64,000 nucleotides of DNA from Bacillus sp. FJAT-45037 (GTDB lineage Bacteria; Bacillota; Bacilli; Bacillales; Bacillaceae_D), in the NCBI RefSeq assembly GCF_002797325.1, contig NZ_KZ454938.1:1934267-1998266 (forward strand), written 5' to 3'. Of this stretch, positions 15,976-25,026 are shown in pieces. The notes below the pieces were generated by a model. That model had not been told where the DNA came from and made no database searches. It was given only the letters and a program-made list of their open reading frames with translations. Position numbers and translations under genes: made by a program. Position 1 is the stretch's first letter. Each line of letters starts with the position of its first letter.

Positions 15976-16050
15976 TGGTGCGCCTAGCAGGACTCGAACC
16001 TGCAACGCGAGAATCGGAATCTCGTGTGATATCCCTTTCACCATAGGCGC
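15976..16050 (-). tRNA. tRNA-Arg (anticodon CCG)
   Basis: Acceptor GCGCCTA pairs with TAGGCGC, the anticodon stem-loop is CGAGA-TTCCGAT-TCTCG (CCG, reading CGG), the T-arm is GCAGG-TTCGAGT-CCTGC and CCA is encoded. It is a lone tRNA gene with its own terminator. Confidence 0.95.
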
Positions 16051-16084
16051 AATCTATTAAAGCAACAGTATATAATGTAGCTTA

Positions 16085-16118
16085 TAAAAGGGGAAGTTGT
16101 CAAGACTTTCCCCTTTTT
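16085..16118 (-). terminator. Terminator downstream of the 119-aa gene
   Basis: AAAAGGGGAAGT and ACTTTCCCCTTTTT form a stem with T-tracts on both strands. Confidence 0.8.
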
Positions 16119-16129
16119 ATTGGTTCCTA

Positions 16130-16489
16130 TTATGAGTTTGCAGGTGTTCCTTCTTCAAACATCGTATTGAAACGCTCGTTGATGTCATCTTCAGTGTAAC
16201 CAGCTTGTCCAAGACGCGTTGCAAAATTCTTTGCCCATAATTGAAGACGTTGTGCCATCTTCGTATATTTCTTCGCTTCGTTACCTTTTGCTTCCTTTGC
16301 GCGTCCTTCAGCATTAGACATCACGTTTTCCACGATGAATAAAGCTTTCCAAAGAGTTTCCTCATCAAACTGCTCGTGAGAATCTCCAAGTTCTTTCACA
16401 ACGCTTTGGTAGTACGCGTTAAAATCTTTGTATGGAATCTCTTCTTCCATATTTAAGTAAACTTGAATTTGATCATATAATGCTTGCAT
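16130..16489 (-). CDS. Conserved-looking hypothetical protein, 119 aa
   Basis: A soluble, largely helical protein beginning MQALYDQIQVYLNMEEE and rich in charged residues. I prefer ATG 16489, with AAAGGAG about 10 nt before it, over an upstream in-frame start. No family, metal site or membrane segment is recognised. It is a single gene between its own terminator and that of brxB, and the clean codon pattern argues that it is real. Confidence 0.7.
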   Translation of the reverse strand: MQALYDQIQVYLNMEEEIPYKDFNAYYQSVVKELGDSHEQFDEETLWKALFIVENVMSNAEGRAKEAKGNEAKKYTKMAQRLQLWAKNFATRLGQAGYTEDDINERFNTMFEEGTPANS

Positions 16490-16577
16490 GTCATGCCAAC
16501 TCCTTTTCTTTTCTGGCCTATTATAGCACATTTCACGAATGTAGGTGAAACGAAATCTAGAGTGTCTTAACGAAGAG

Positions 16578-16614
16578 AAAACAACAGCTAAAGCCTAATG
16601 GCTGGCTGTTGTTT
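16578..16614 (-). terminator. Terminator of brxB
   Basis: AAACAACAGC and GCTGTTGTTT form the stem, with a T-rich tail on the minus strand. Confidence 0.85.
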
Positions 16615-16619
16615 CTATA

Positions 16620-17045
16620 CTATTTACAATGTTGTTCGAATGCATTTTCAAGCTTTTGAACGACTTGAATCGGTTCATGTCCTTCAATTTCATGGCGTTC
16701 GACCATCATTTGAATCTCGCCATCTTTCAATAATGCAAATGATGGTGAAGAAGGTGCATATCCTTTAAAGTAATCACGTGCTTTAACTGTCGCTTCTTTG
16801 TCTTGTCCAGCAAACACTGTGACAAATCGATCTGGTGTTGTTTCATAGTTTTTCATGTACGCCGCAGCCGGACGGGCAATGCCGCCTGCACAGCCACAAA
16901 CAGAGTTGACCATCACGAGTGTCGTTCCTTCTTCCTTCATGACACCGTCTACATCCTCGGGTGTTTTTAACTCTTTGTATCCTGCTTCTACCATTTCTTT
17001 TCGAGCCGTTTCCACGACATCATTCATATAGAAGTTAAATTGCAT
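16620..17045 (-). CDS. brxB: Bacilliredoxin BrxB (YphP/YqiW family)
   Basis: A 141-residue thioredoxin-fold protein with the CGC active site in [13 protein letters not shown], diagnostic of bacilliredoxins. These remove bacillithiol from mixed disulphides on cytosolic proteins after oxidative or electrophile stress. Length is normal. Its place beside the bkd operon is the same as for yqiW in B. subtilis, so BrxB is favoured over its paralogue BrxA. It has its own terminator. Confidence 0.92.
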   Translation of the reverse strand: MQFNFYMNDVVETARKEMVEAGYKELKTPEDVDGVMKEEGTTLVMVNSVCGCAGGIARPAAAYMKNYETTPDRFVTVFAGQDKEATVKARDYFKGYAPSSPSFALLKDGEIQMMVERHEIEGHEPIQVVQKLENAFEQHCK

Positions 17046-17120
17046 AATAAGTCCCTCCAGTATCGATTGTTTCCTCTATTGTACCTGTTCTGTCTATTGC
17101 AAACAACAATAGACTCTCAT

Positions 17121-17157
17121 GAAAAAAGAAAAGCTGATGAGAAATCTCATCAGCTTT
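17121..17157 (-). terminator. Terminator of the zinc-binding lipoprotein gene
   Basis: AAAGCTGATGAG pairs with CTCATCAGCTTT; the T-rich tail lies on the minus strand. Confidence 0.85.
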
Positions 17158-17166
17158 GAATCATTT

Positions 17167-18219
17167 TTATTGCAATGCCGTGCGTAGTGCTTCAATATTC
17201 TTTGTCATTAAGCTAAAGTAATCTTCATTGTTTTGTACATCTTCTTCAACAAGTGCTTCTAGATTGTGTAAGTAAAGTGCTTTTGCGCCTACTTCATCTT
17301 GGACAACTTCAGCAACTTTAGGTGTAATGTTTTGTTCGAACATCACGTAGTTTAATTCATGCTCGTTCGCGTAATTAATGATTTCTTGAAGCTGACGTTG
17401 TGACGGTTCATTCGTTGGTGAAAGACCGGCAATACCAATTTGACGGACGCCGTAACGCTCTTCCCAATACCCGTATCCAGCATGAGAAACGAGGAATGTA
17501 TCTTTATTTGCTTCTTCCGCCATCGCCTGGAAATCTTGATCTAGAGCTTCAAGACCTTCTTTCACTTGATCAAAATTCGATGTGAAATATTCTTCTTGCT
17601 CAGGCATAGCATCGATTAGCGCATTCTTAATGTTTTCTGCAAGAGTAATGGAGAGAATCGGATCTAACCAAACATGCGGATCTTCATCATGATCATGAGA
17701 ATGTCCATCTTCATGGTTGTGGTCATTTTCGTGATCTTCTTCATGTCCATGCTCTTCATGATCGTGGTCATTTTCGTGATCTTCTTCGTGTCCATGCTCT
17801 TCGTGATCGTGGTCATAATCAAGGAGGTTGATTCCTTCTGATGCTTGAACGATGGCTACATCTTCGCCCTCAACCGTACTAATTAATGCATCAACAAACC
17901 CTTCAAGCCCTGCACCGTTGTAGATAAAAATATTTCCTTCAGCGACCTCAATCATTTGACGTGCAGTCGGTTCAAATGTGTGAGCGTCTGCTCCTACAGG
18001 TACCATATTGGTAACGTTGACATAATCCCCACCAATTTTATTCGCAAAATCTTCTAGAGGGAAAATTGTTGTAAATAATTCCAAAGGTTCGATTGTTTCT
18101 TCTGTTACTACCTCATCATTGGAGTCAGCTTGTTCTTCAGGTTCTTCTTGACCACCACATGCAGCTAAAAATGCTGATAGGACAAGCATTATTGAAAATA
18201 GTTTCGCTTTAAGTTTCAT
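17167..18219 (-). CDS. znuA: Zinc ABC transporter substrate-binding lipoprotein
   Basis: A 350-residue cluster A-I solute-binding protein for zinc. The signal peptide ends in a lipobox (SAFLAAC, Cys21), the N-lobe has TIFPLEDFANKIGGDYV, and the metal-binding His residues fit ADAHTFEPT, EDPHVWLDP and SHAGYGYW. Between the second and third positions lies a His/Asp/Glu-rich loop of about 50 residues that contains a near-perfect internal duplication (DHDHEEHGHEEDHEN twice). ATG 18219 is chosen because AAAGGGG precedes it and the lipoprotein signal starts there. No permease or ATPase gene is adjacent. A Zur-like palindrome lies upstream. Confidence 0.9.
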   Translation of the reverse strand: MKLKAKLFSIMLVLSAFLAACGGQEEPEEQADSNDEVVTEETIEPLELFTTIFPLEDFANKIGGDYVNVTNMVPVGADAHTFEPTARQMIEVAEGNIFIYNGAGLEGFVDALISTVEGEDVAIVQASEGINLLDYDHDHEEHGHEEDHENDHDHEEHGHEEDHENDHNHEDGHSHDHDEDPHVWLDPILSITLAENIKNALIDAMPEQEEYFTSNFDQVKEGLEALDQDFQAMAEEANKDTFLVSHAGYGYWEERYGVRQIGIAGLSPTNEPSQRQLQEIINYANEHELNYVMFEQNITPKVAEVVQDEVGAKALYLHNLEALVEEDVQNNEDYFSLMTKNIEALRTALQ

Positions 18220-18252
18220 ATCGTTCCCCTTTCGTAACAATTACGTTTTATA

Positions 18253-18286
18253 ACCATTACGAATTATATCGGAATTACTACGATTT
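18253..18286 (-). promoter_or_regulatory. Candidate Zur boxes upstream of znuA
   Basis: On the minus strand AAATCGTAGTAATTCCGAT (18268-18286) resembles the Bacillus Zur consensus AAATCGTAAT-N-ATTACGATTT, and ATTCGTAATGGTT follows it. Zinc-repressed expression fits the gene but is inferred. Confidence 0.5.
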
Positions 18287-18310
18287 GTAAAGACCTTCAC
18301 ACCAATAAAT

Positions 18311-18343
18311 CAAAATAAAAACAGCTGTACTTACATACAGCTG
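18311..18343 (-). terminator. Terminator of the secreted 167-aa protein gene
   Basis: CAGCTGTA pairs with TACAGCTG and is followed by TTTTTATTTT on the minus strand. Confidence 0.8.
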
Positions 18344-18348
18344 CAATC

Positions 18349-18852
18349 TTAATCATTGTTTACGTCGGCATCGTTTAACGCTTTGACTCGATCTTGAAAT
18401 TCAGTATTAAGCTTTTCATAATGGGCAAAGATTAGGGGCAATAATTCGGTGATTTCTTGATCATTACGTTCTTTCACAGCTTTTGTTAATTGTTTTTGAA
18501 GTTCATGATGATGATCCGTCCACTCTTTGCTTCGGATATCCCCATGCATTATTTCACCACGTTTTTTTGCCTCGTTTAATTTCTTTAAAAGAAGATCACG
18601 CTCTGAACGAATCGCCTTCCATTGTTCCACCTGTTCAGGTGTGTACTTTTCTGTGAGCAATTCCATATAGAAGTCTTTATGCACACGGATCGACTCATGA
18701 AAATGTTTATTTTTATCTTCTGCATGATTACATCCACATTCCGTAGCATGGATATCTTCCTCTGCACTTACTCGCTCGACTAACGGCTGCCCTGCTACTA
18801 CTAGCAACACGACGAGTTGAGTGAGTATAAACACTATATGCCGCTTTTTCAT
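18349..18852 (-). CDS. Secreted or membrane-anchored hypothetical protein
   Basis: A 167-residue protein with an N-terminal signal or anchor segment (HIVFILTQLVVLLVVAGQPLV), then a Cys/His motif ATECGCNHAEDKNKHFHES and a long charged coiled-coil-like part. A GTG four codons upstream is an alternative start. The layout (signal, metal-type motif, helical hairpin) recalls extracytoplasmic Spy/ZraP-type metal-stress chaperones, but I see no diagnostic motif. Its neighbour is the zinc-binding lipoprotein, so a zinc-related role is possible; this is inference. Confidence 0.7.
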   Translation of the reverse strand: MKKRHIVFILTQLVVLLVVAGQPLVERVSAEEDIHATECGCNHAEDKNKHFHESIRVHKDFYMELLTEKYTPEQVEQWKAIRSERDLLLKKLNEAKKRGEIMHGDIRSKEWTDHHHELQKQLTKAVKERNDQEITELLPLIFAHYEKLNTEFQDRVKALNDADVNND

Positions 18853-18915
18853 CTCCGTCGTCACCCTCTCATTTTCATTTACTCATAGTATGTACTATTG
18901 GATAAAAAATCATGT

Positions 18916-18958
18916 AAAAAAAGCTAGAAGAAGTGGCAAGTACCACTTCTTCTAGCTT
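18916..18958 (-). terminator. Terminator of the bkd operon
   Basis: AGCTAGAAGAAGTGG pairs perfectly with CCACTTCTTCTAGCT and is followed by seven T on the minus strand, just after bkdB. Confidence 0.95.
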
Positions 18959-18964
18959 CATCTC

Positions 18965-20269
18965 TTAATAAATAGATGTTGTCTCTTCTGTCATGTTTTC
19001 TAGAATTTCTTTTACACGTGCAAGGAAACGTCCACATACTAGACCATCTAGCACTCGATGATCAAGTGATAAGCAAAGGTTAACCATGCTTCGAACGGCA
19101 ATCATATCTCCAGTAGGACTCTCGATGACTACAGGTCGTTTAACAATCGATTCGACAGAAAGAATCGCTGCTTGCGGGCGGTTAATAATTGGTGTCGATA
19201 GTACAGAACCAAATGAACCTGTGTTATTCACTGTAAATGTACCACCTTGCATATCCGCACCTGATAATTTACCTGTACGAACTTTTGTCGCAAGGTCTTG
19301 AACTTCGCGACCTATACCTTTGATCGTCTTCTCATCGGCATGCTTAATAACCGGAACATACAAGGCATCATCAGTTGCTACAGCAATAGAAATATTGATG
19401 TCTTTTTTCTGAATAATTTTATCTCCAGCCCACATTGAATTCAATTGTGGAAACTCTTTTAAGGCTTCAACCGTCGCTTTAATAAAGAACGGCAGGAATG
19501 TTAGATTGAATCCTTCTTTTTGTTTGAAATCACCTTTAACCCCATTACGGAAATGAACAAGATTTGTTACATCGACTTCAACCATTGTCCAAGCATGAGG
19601 TGCTTCATGCTTACTTTTTACCATATTCGCTGCAATAGCTTTACGTACGCCCGAGACAGGGATCTCAATATCACCGTGAGCTACTGGAGTGTCTACTTTC
19701 TCAGTGGTTGGTGCCTGCTGTGTAGATGATGCTTTAGGCGCTTCGGCTTCTTGTTTTGGTTGCGCTTTTTCAGTCGTCTCTTGTGTAGGTGCACTCACTT
19801 GGCCACCTTCATCAATAACCTTCTGAATGTCTTTACGAGTGATTCGTCCACCTTTTCCGCTACCTGAAACCGCTGCAAGGTCGATTCCGTGTTCTTGCGA
19901 CATTTTTAAAACTGCAGGTGAGTAACGCGCTTTCTGAGAAGTATCCGCTTGTTCTGAAGCAGGAGCTGTCTCTGTAGTGTTACTCGATTCTTTAGAGGGC
20001 ATGTCGTTTGTAGAATCATTTGACTCTTGGCCTTCGACTTCAATCGTACAAACAGCAACCCCAACGTCGACCGTCTCATCTTCTTGAACAAGTAGCTCTT
20101 TAATCGTACCTGTATAAGAAGACGGGACCTCTGCATTTACTTTGTCTGTCATCACTTCTGCAAGTGGGTCGTATTTATTTACTTTATCGCCTGGTTTGAC
20201 GAGCCATTTGCTAATCGTACCTTCGGTTACACTCTCGCCAAGCTGTGGCATTGTAATTTCAGTAGCCAT
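18965..20269 (-). CDS. bkdB: Branched-chain keto acid dehydrogenase E2
   Basis: Dihydrolipoyl acyltransferase core of the branched-chain 2-oxo acid dehydrogenase complex (434 residues). Domains in order: lipoyl domain with the lipoyl Lys in EVMTDKVNAEVPS (about residue 43), an Ala/Gln/Ser-rich linker, an E3/E1-binding domain (RYSPAVLKMSQEHGIDL), a second linker and the catalytic domain with SLDHRVLDG near the end. ATG 20269 follows GGAGGGAT and begins MATEITMPQLGES, the usual E2 start. Last gene of the operon. Confidence 0.96.
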   Translation of the reverse strand: MATEITMPQLGESVTEGTISKWLVKPGDKVNKYDPLAEVMTDKVNAEVPSSYTGTIKELLVQEDETVDVGVAVCTIEVEGQESNDSTNDMPSKESSNTTETAPASEQADTSQKARYSPAVLKMSQEHGIDLAAVSGSGKGGRITRKDIQKVIDEGGQVSAPTQETTEKAQPKQEAEAPKASSTQQAPTTEKVDTPVAHGDIEIPVSGVRKAIAANMVKSKHEAPHAWTMVEVDVTNLVHFRNGVKGDFKQKEGFNLTFLPFFIKATVEALKEFPQLNSMWAGDKIIQKKDINISIAVATDDALYVPVIKHADEKTIKGIGREVQDLATKVRTGKLSGADMQGGTFTVNNTGSFGSVLSTPIINRPQAAILSVESIVKRPVVIESPTGDMIAVRSMVNLCLSLDHRVLDGLVCGRFLARVKEILENMTEETTSIY

Positions 20270-20282
20270 AAGATCCCTCCGC

Positions 20283-21266
20283 TTAGAATTCTGCAAGCTC
20301 ACGCATTGCTTTTTCAACTTTGTCTGGATTAATCATAAAGTATTTCTCCATTGTCGGTGCATAAGGCATTGCTGGAACGTCCGGGCCTGCTAAACGCTGA
20401 ATTGGTGCATCGAGATCAAATAAACAATGCTCAGCAATAATAGCAGCTACTTCGCCCATAATACTTCCTTCTTTGTTATCTTCTGTGACTAGTAAAACTT
20501 TACCCGTCTTACTTGCCGCTTCAATGATCGCTTCTTTATCAAGCGGATAAATAGTACGTAAATCTAAGATATGAGCAGAGATTCCGTCTTTCTCAAGACG
20601 CTCTGCTGCTTGTAAGGCAAAGTGAACGGATAAACCGTATGTAATGACCGTAATGTCATCACCTTCACGCTTCACATCCGCTTTACCGATTGGTAGCGTA
20701 TAATCATCTTCTGGCACTTCTCCTTTAATTAAACGATAGGCACGTTTATGCTCAAAGAAAAGAACAGGATCTTCATCACGGATTGCTGCTTTTAATAATC
20801 CTTTCACGTCATAAGGAGTGGAAGGCATAACTATCTTCAAGCCTGGAACACTTGCAAAGATGGCCTCAACCGACTGTGAATGATACAGGGCCCCGTGAAC
20901 ACCGCCACCATAAGGCGCACGAATAGTAATTGGACAATTCCAGTCATTATTTGAGCGGTAGCGAATCTTGGCTGCTTCTGAAATAATTTGGTTAATCGCT
21001 GGCATAATAAAGTCAGCAAATTGCATTTCAGCAACAGGCCTCATGCCATACATTGCCGCACCAATCCCAACACCTGCAATCGCTGATTCAGCTAGAGGAG
21101 TATCAATTACGCGTGCTTCCCCAAATTTTTCATGAAGGCCATTTGTTGCACGGAAAACCCCTCCGCGCGCTCCAACGTCTTCACCTAGAACAAATACTTT
21201 CTCATCGCGCTCCATCTCTTCTCTAAGAGCCATTGTTACAGCTTCAATATATGAAATTACTGCCAT
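20283..21266 (-). CDS. bkdAB: Branched-chain keto acid dehydrogenase E1 beta
   Basis: The 327-residue beta subunit of the thiamine-diphosphate-dependent E1 component, which decarboxylates the keto acids of Leu, Ile and Val. It has the typical MAVISYIEAVTMALREEMERDEKVFVLGEDVG opening in two recognisable halves, FADFIMPAINQI, and the C-terminal transketolase-like fold. AAAGGGGGAT precedes the start. It sits 15 bp after bkdAA and 13 bp before bkdB. Length is standard and no key region is missing. Confidence 0.96.
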   Translation of the reverse strand: MAVISYIEAVTMALREEMERDEKVFVLGEDVGARGGVFRATNGLHEKFGEARVIDTPLAESAIAGVGIGAAMYGMRPVAEMQFADFIMPAINQIISEAAKIRYRSNNDWNCPITIRAPYGGGVHGALYHSQSVEAIFASVPGLKIVMPSTPYDVKGLLKAAIRDEDPVLFFEHKRAYRLIKGEVPEDDYTLPIGKADVKREGDDITVITYGLSVHFALQAAERLEKDGISAHILDLRTIYPLDKEAIIEAASKTGKVLLVTEDNKEGSIMGEVAAIIAEHCLFDLDAPIQRLAGPDVPAMPYAPTMEKYFMINPDKVEKAMRELAEF

Positions 21267-21281
21267 GTGAAATCCCCCTTT

Positions 21282-22274
21282 CTATTCTGCGTAAACGTGA
21301 TTCATCGTACTTTCAGGATCAGCATATGGTGCTTCTTCTGCATATTCCGTTGCTTCATTAACAATTTTTGCAATACGCTTTTCCATTGCATCGTATGACT
21401 CATCTGTTAGCAAACCGACTTCACGAAGGTAGACTGCGAACGTATGAATCGAATCAAGCTTCTTCGCTTCCTCTACTTCTTCGCGAGCACGGTAGGCACG
21501 ATCATCATCATCACTAGAATGAGGTGTCAGACGATAAGACACCGTTTCAATTAATGAAGGACCCTCGCCACGACGACCACGTTCTGCCGCCTCCTTGACC
21601 GCTGCATAAACAGCTAATGGATCATTTCCATCAACGGTTACACCTGGCATGCCATAACCAATCGCACGATCTGATACATTTTTACATGCTAGCTGTTTCT
21701 CGATTGGAACAGAAATTGCATATTTATTGTTTTCACACATTAAAATGACAGGTAGCTTATGCACGCCTGCAAAGTTTGCTCCCTCATGGAAATCACCTTG
21801 GTTAGATGACCCTTCACCAAATGTTGTAAAGGTCACAAAGTCTTCTCCTTGCATTTTTCCAGCAAGAGCGATTCCTACTGCATGAGGAACCTGAGTCGTA
21901 ACGGGCGATGAGCCTGTAACAATTCGATTCTTCTTTTGTCCAAAGTGACCTGGCATTTGGCGCCCCCCTGAGTTGGGATCTTCTGCTTTGGCAAAAGCTG
22001 AAAGCATTAAATCACGAGCCGTCATACCAAACGTTAACACAACACCCATGTCGCGATAATAAGGTAAGATATAATCTTTGTTGCGGTCAAGTGCAAAAGC
22101 TGCCCCTACTTGTGCAGCCTCTTGACCTTGACAAGAGATCACAAATGGAATCTTTCCCGCACGGTTTAGTAACCACATACGCTCATCCGTTTTTCGAGCG
22201 AGTAACATCGTTTCATACATCTCAAGAACTGTTTCATCTGAGATTCCTAATGATTGATGACGATTTTCAGCCAT
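21282..22274 (-). CDS. bkdAA: Branched-chain keto acid dehydrogenase E1 alpha
   Basis: The 330-residue alpha subunit of E1. The thiamine-diphosphate motif is seen as GEGSSNQGDFHEGANFAGVHK with the closing NNKYAIS, and the phosphorylation-loop-like PHSSDDDDRAYR is present. AAGGAGG precedes ATG 22274. It forms the E1 heterotetramer with BkdAB. Gene order lpdV, bkdAA, bkdAB, bkdB is as in B. subtilis. Confidence 0.96.
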   Translation of the reverse strand: MAENRHQSLGISDETVLEMYETMLLARKTDERMWLLNRAGKIPFVISCQGQEAAQVGAAFALDRNKDYILPYYRDMGVVLTFGMTARDLMLSAFAKAEDPNSGGRQMPGHFGQKKNRIVTGSSPVTTQVPHAVGIALAGKMQGEDFVTFTTFGEGSSNQGDFHEGANFAGVHKLPVILMCENNKYAISVPIEKQLACKNVSDRAIGYGMPGVTVDGNDPLAVYAAVKEAAERGRRGEGPSLIETVSYRLTPHSSDDDDRAYRAREEVEEAKKLDSIHTFAVYLREVGLLTDESYDAMEKRIAKIVNEATEYAEEAPYADPESTMNHVYAE

Positions 22275-22299
22275 AATAATTCCTCCTTAAAAGCTAGTT

Positions 22300-23721
22300 T
22301 TATGAATGAATCGCAATTCCATCGACAGCAAGTGCTGCTTCTCCAATCACTTCAGAGAGCGTTGGATGCGGGTGGATTGTATGTGCAATTTCAAAATGAG
22401 CAGCGTCAAGTACTTTTGCTAGTGCCGCTTCAGAAATCATATCTGTTACATGAGGACCGATCATGTGAACACCTAATACATCATCATTATCGGCATCCAC
22501 AATAATTTTAACAAAACCGTCAGTTTCTCCGAAAACAAGGGCTTTCCCGATTGCTTTAAATGGGAATGTGCCAATCTTCACTTGATGACCACGCTTTTTT
22601 GCTTCTTCTTCGGTTACACCAACGCTTGCCATCTCTGGATGACTATAAATGCATTTGGCGACAGTGTCATAGTTAATCGGATCAGGTTGTTTGCGCGCGA
22701 TGTGGTCAACAGCAATAATCCCTTCATGAGAAGCTACATGAGCTAATTGTAAGCCCCCAATGACGTCTCCGATCGCATAAATATGAGATTCTTTTGTCTG
22801 GTAGAATTCATTCACATTGATTACACCGTTTTCAACAACAATGTCCGTATTTTCAAGACCAATATCTTTGACATTTGCCGCACGTCCTACGGAAACAAGC
22901 AATTTGTCTGCTGTGAACACTTCTTCATTTCCTGCAATTTCAGCTTTAATGGAAACGCTCTCACCTTTTTCAATAGATTCGGCAAGGACCTTTGCATCTG
23001 TAACAATGTTGATTCCTTTTTTCTTCAATATCTTCGCTGCTTCTTTTGAAATATCTTGATCTTCTGTAGGAAGAATGCGAGAACCGTATTCAATAACCGT
23101 GACTTCTACTCCAAAATCATTAAGCATTGAAGCCCATTCAATACCGATTACTCCACCACCAACGATCAACATTGAAGAAGGCAATGTTTCCAATTGAAGC
23201 GCTTCATCTGATGTAAGAACAAGATTTCCGTCTACTTCAAGACCTGGTAACGTGCGCGGAGCAGACCCCGTCGCCACGATGACATTTTGAGGGATCAACA
23301 TCATGTTTTCATCCCCATTTTTCATCTCTACCGAAATCGTCCCCGGTGTCGGTGAGAAAATGGATGGTCCGAGAATTCGGCCCATGCCTTCAAATACATC
23401 GATCTTCCCTTTTTTCATTAAGTGCTGAACACCACGATGAAGTTGTTCAACGATTGAATCTTTTCGCTTTTGAACTTTTGCAAAATCAAGTGAGACATCC
23501 CCTGTCAGTACACCAAATTCATCTGAGCGCTTAGCAGTCGAGTAGACCTCCGCACTTCTTAATAGGGCTTTACTTGGGATACATCCTTTATGTAAACATG
23601 TTCCGCCTAGCTTTTCCTTCTCTACCACTGCGACTTTTAAGCCATGTTGAGCAGCACGGATGGCGGCTACGTAGCCACCAGTCCCTGCACCTAGTATGAC
23701 AAGATCATATTCTTCAGCCAT
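22300..23721 (-). CDS. lpdV: Dihydrolipoyl dehydrogenase of the bkd complex (E3)
   Basis: A flavoprotein disulphide reductase of 473 residues that reoxidises the lipoyl arm of BkdB with NAD. FAD-binding GAGTGGYVAA is near residue 12, the redox pair is in GGTCLHKGCIPSK, the NAD site in IVGGGVIGIEWA, the second FAD contact in YAIGDVIGG, and the His-Glu dyad in HPHPTLSEVIGE. ATG 23721 is chosen for its AAGGAG spacing rather than GTG 23730. Confidence 0.96.
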   Translation of the reverse strand: MAEEYDLVILGAGTGGYVAAIRAAQHGLKVAVVEKEKLGGTCLHKGCIPSKALLRSAEVYSTAKRSDEFGVLTGDVSLDFAKVQKRKDSIVEQLHRGVQHLMKKGKIDVFEGMGRILGPSIFSPTPGTISVEMKNGDENMMLIPQNVIVATGSAPRTLPGLEVDGNLVLTSDEALQLETLPSSMLIVGGGVIGIEWASMLNDFGVEVTVIEYGSRILPTEDQDISKEAAKILKKKGINIVTDAKVLAESIEKGESVSIKAEIAGNEEVFTADKLLVSVGRAANVKDIGLENTDIVVENGVINVNEFYQTKESHIYAIGDVIGGLQLAHVASHEGIIAVDHIARKQPDPINYDTVAKCIYSHPEMASVGVTEEEAKKRGHQVKIGTFPFKAIGKALVFGETDGFVKIIVDADNDDVLGVHMIGPHVTDMISEAALAKVLDAAHFEIAHTIHPHPTLSEVIGEAALAVDGIAIHS

Positions 23722-23754
23722 CCTAATCACTCCTTCTTTCTTTTGAAAGCTATC

Positions 23755-24849
23755 TTATCTACGAGAAATAATGTTGTGTTCATTTTGCAAAAATTGACGA
23801 CGCGAACGACGCATGCGTTCGATTCTTTCTTCTGCCATACGGTCTGCTGCTCTATATGTTGGTAGCTTATCACGATTTGCAATCTCAAATACTTTAGCTA
23901 CATTCTCATAAATACCTTCTACCTTTTTCATCGCACGTTCACGGTTATACCCATTTAACTCATCTGCTACATTAATTACTCCTCCAGCATTGATGACATA
24001 ATCAGGTGCATAGGCAATGCCCATTTCATGGATTAGATTACCATGTCGTTCTTCTTTTAATTGATTATTTGCTGCTCCAGCAATGACTTTTGCTTTTAAT
24101 TGCGGAATCGTTTGATCATTAATGATAGCCCCTAAAGCACATGGTGCAAAGATATCACAGTCTACACTATAGATATCGTTAACATCGACAGCTTTTGCAC
24201 CGAAATCGGTTACTGCACGATCCACGGATTCTTTATGAATGTCTGTCACAATTAAATTTGCGCCTTCTTCGTGTAGATGTCTGCATAGGTTATACGAAAC
24301 GTTTCCTACACCTTGAACAGCTACTGTTCTTCCTTCTAGATCATCTGTACCGAAAGCTTCCTTCGCTGCAGCTTTCATTCCTACATACACTCCGTATGCT
24401 GTAACTGGCGACGGGTTGCCTGATGAACCGAAAGCTGGCGAGATGCCCGTTACGTAATCAGTTTCTTCATGAATAATATCCATATCTCCAACGGTTGTTC
24501 CTACATCTTCAGCTGTGATGTAACGTCCATTTAAGCCTTGAATATAACGTCCGAATGCACGGAACATTTCTTCATTTTTATCTTTACGAGGGTCACCAAT
24601 GATAACTGTTTTCCCCCCACCTAAATTTAAACCTGCTGCAGCGTTTTTATATGTCATACCTCTTGCAAGGCGAAGCGCATCTTCAAATGCGTCTGCTTCT
24701 GTTTCATACATCCACATTCTCGTTCCACCTAATGCAGGTCCGAGTGTTGTATCATGGATGGCAATAATTGCTTTTAAACCAGATAATTTATCCTGACACA
24801 CCACGACTTGTTCGTAGTCATAAAATTCCATATCTTTAAACAGTTCCAT
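23755..24849 (-). CDS. bcd: Leucine dehydrogenase
   Basis: A 364-residue Glu/Leu/Phe/Val dehydrogenase that converts branched-chain amino acids to keto acids, the substrates of the downstream bkd complex. The glycine-rich [10 protein letters not shown], catalytic Lys in [17 protein letters not shown] and the NAD-binding [10 protein letters not shown] are all present. It is the first gene after the sigma-54 promoter, with AGGAGG before the ATG. No ptb or buk genes follow it here, unlike B. subtilis. Confidence 0.96.
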   Translation of the reverse strand: MELFKDMEFYDYEQVVVCQDKLSGLKAIIAIHDTTLGPALGGTRMWMYETEADAFEDALRLARGMTYKNAAAGLNLGGGKTVIIGDPRKDKNEEMFRAFGRYIQGLNGRYITAEDVGTTVGDMDIIHEETDYVTGISPAFGSSGNPSPVTAYGVYVGMKAAAKEAFGTDDLEGRTVAVQGVGNVSYNLCRHLHEEGANLIVTDIHKESVDRAVTDFGAKAVDVNDIYSVDCDIFAPCALGAIINDQTIPQLKAKVIAGAANNQLKEERHGNLIHEMGIAYAPDYVINAGGVINVADELNGYNRERAMKKVEGIYENVAKVFEIANRDKLPTYRAADRMAEERIERMRRSRRQFLQNEHNIISRR

Positions 24850-24904
24850 CTTACATCCTCCTCATATACAGAAAAAGTTCCATCTGTTATTACTACTTAT
24901 TAGT

Positions 24905-24923
24905 ATTGCAAAAACTGTGCCAA
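24905..24923 (-). promoter_or_regulatory. Sigma-54 (SigL) promoter of the bcd-bkd operon
   Basis: On the minus strand TTGGCAC-N5-TTGCA matches the -24/-12 consensus closely. It lies about 60 bp upstream of bcd and downstream of the sigma-54 activator gene bkdR. Confidence 0.93.
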
Positions 24924-24985
24924 CCTAATACAATTCAATTCAATTGGTTTTAGTACGCTTCTTCTTATAAATAACGACCTCAACC

Positions 24986-25024
24986 ATGCAAATTTTATCA
25001 TACTATGCAAGGTTTTGCATGCAA
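24986..25024 (-). promoter_or_regulatory. Candidate BkdR upstream activating sites
   Basis: ATGCAA-N4-TTGCAT (25005-25020), an overlapping TTGCATGCAA (25015-25024) and a further ATGCAA (24986-24991) lie 65-100 bp upstream of the -24 element, the expected place for an enhancer bound by a sigma-54 activator. The assignment to BkdR is inferred from position. Confidence 0.6.
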
Positions 25025-25026
25025 TA

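Noticed and set aside
15976-16050. tRNA-Arg as a second integration border
   Set aside because: Its flanks are core genes, there is no integrase next to it, and the sequence does not match the tRNA-Val 3' end.
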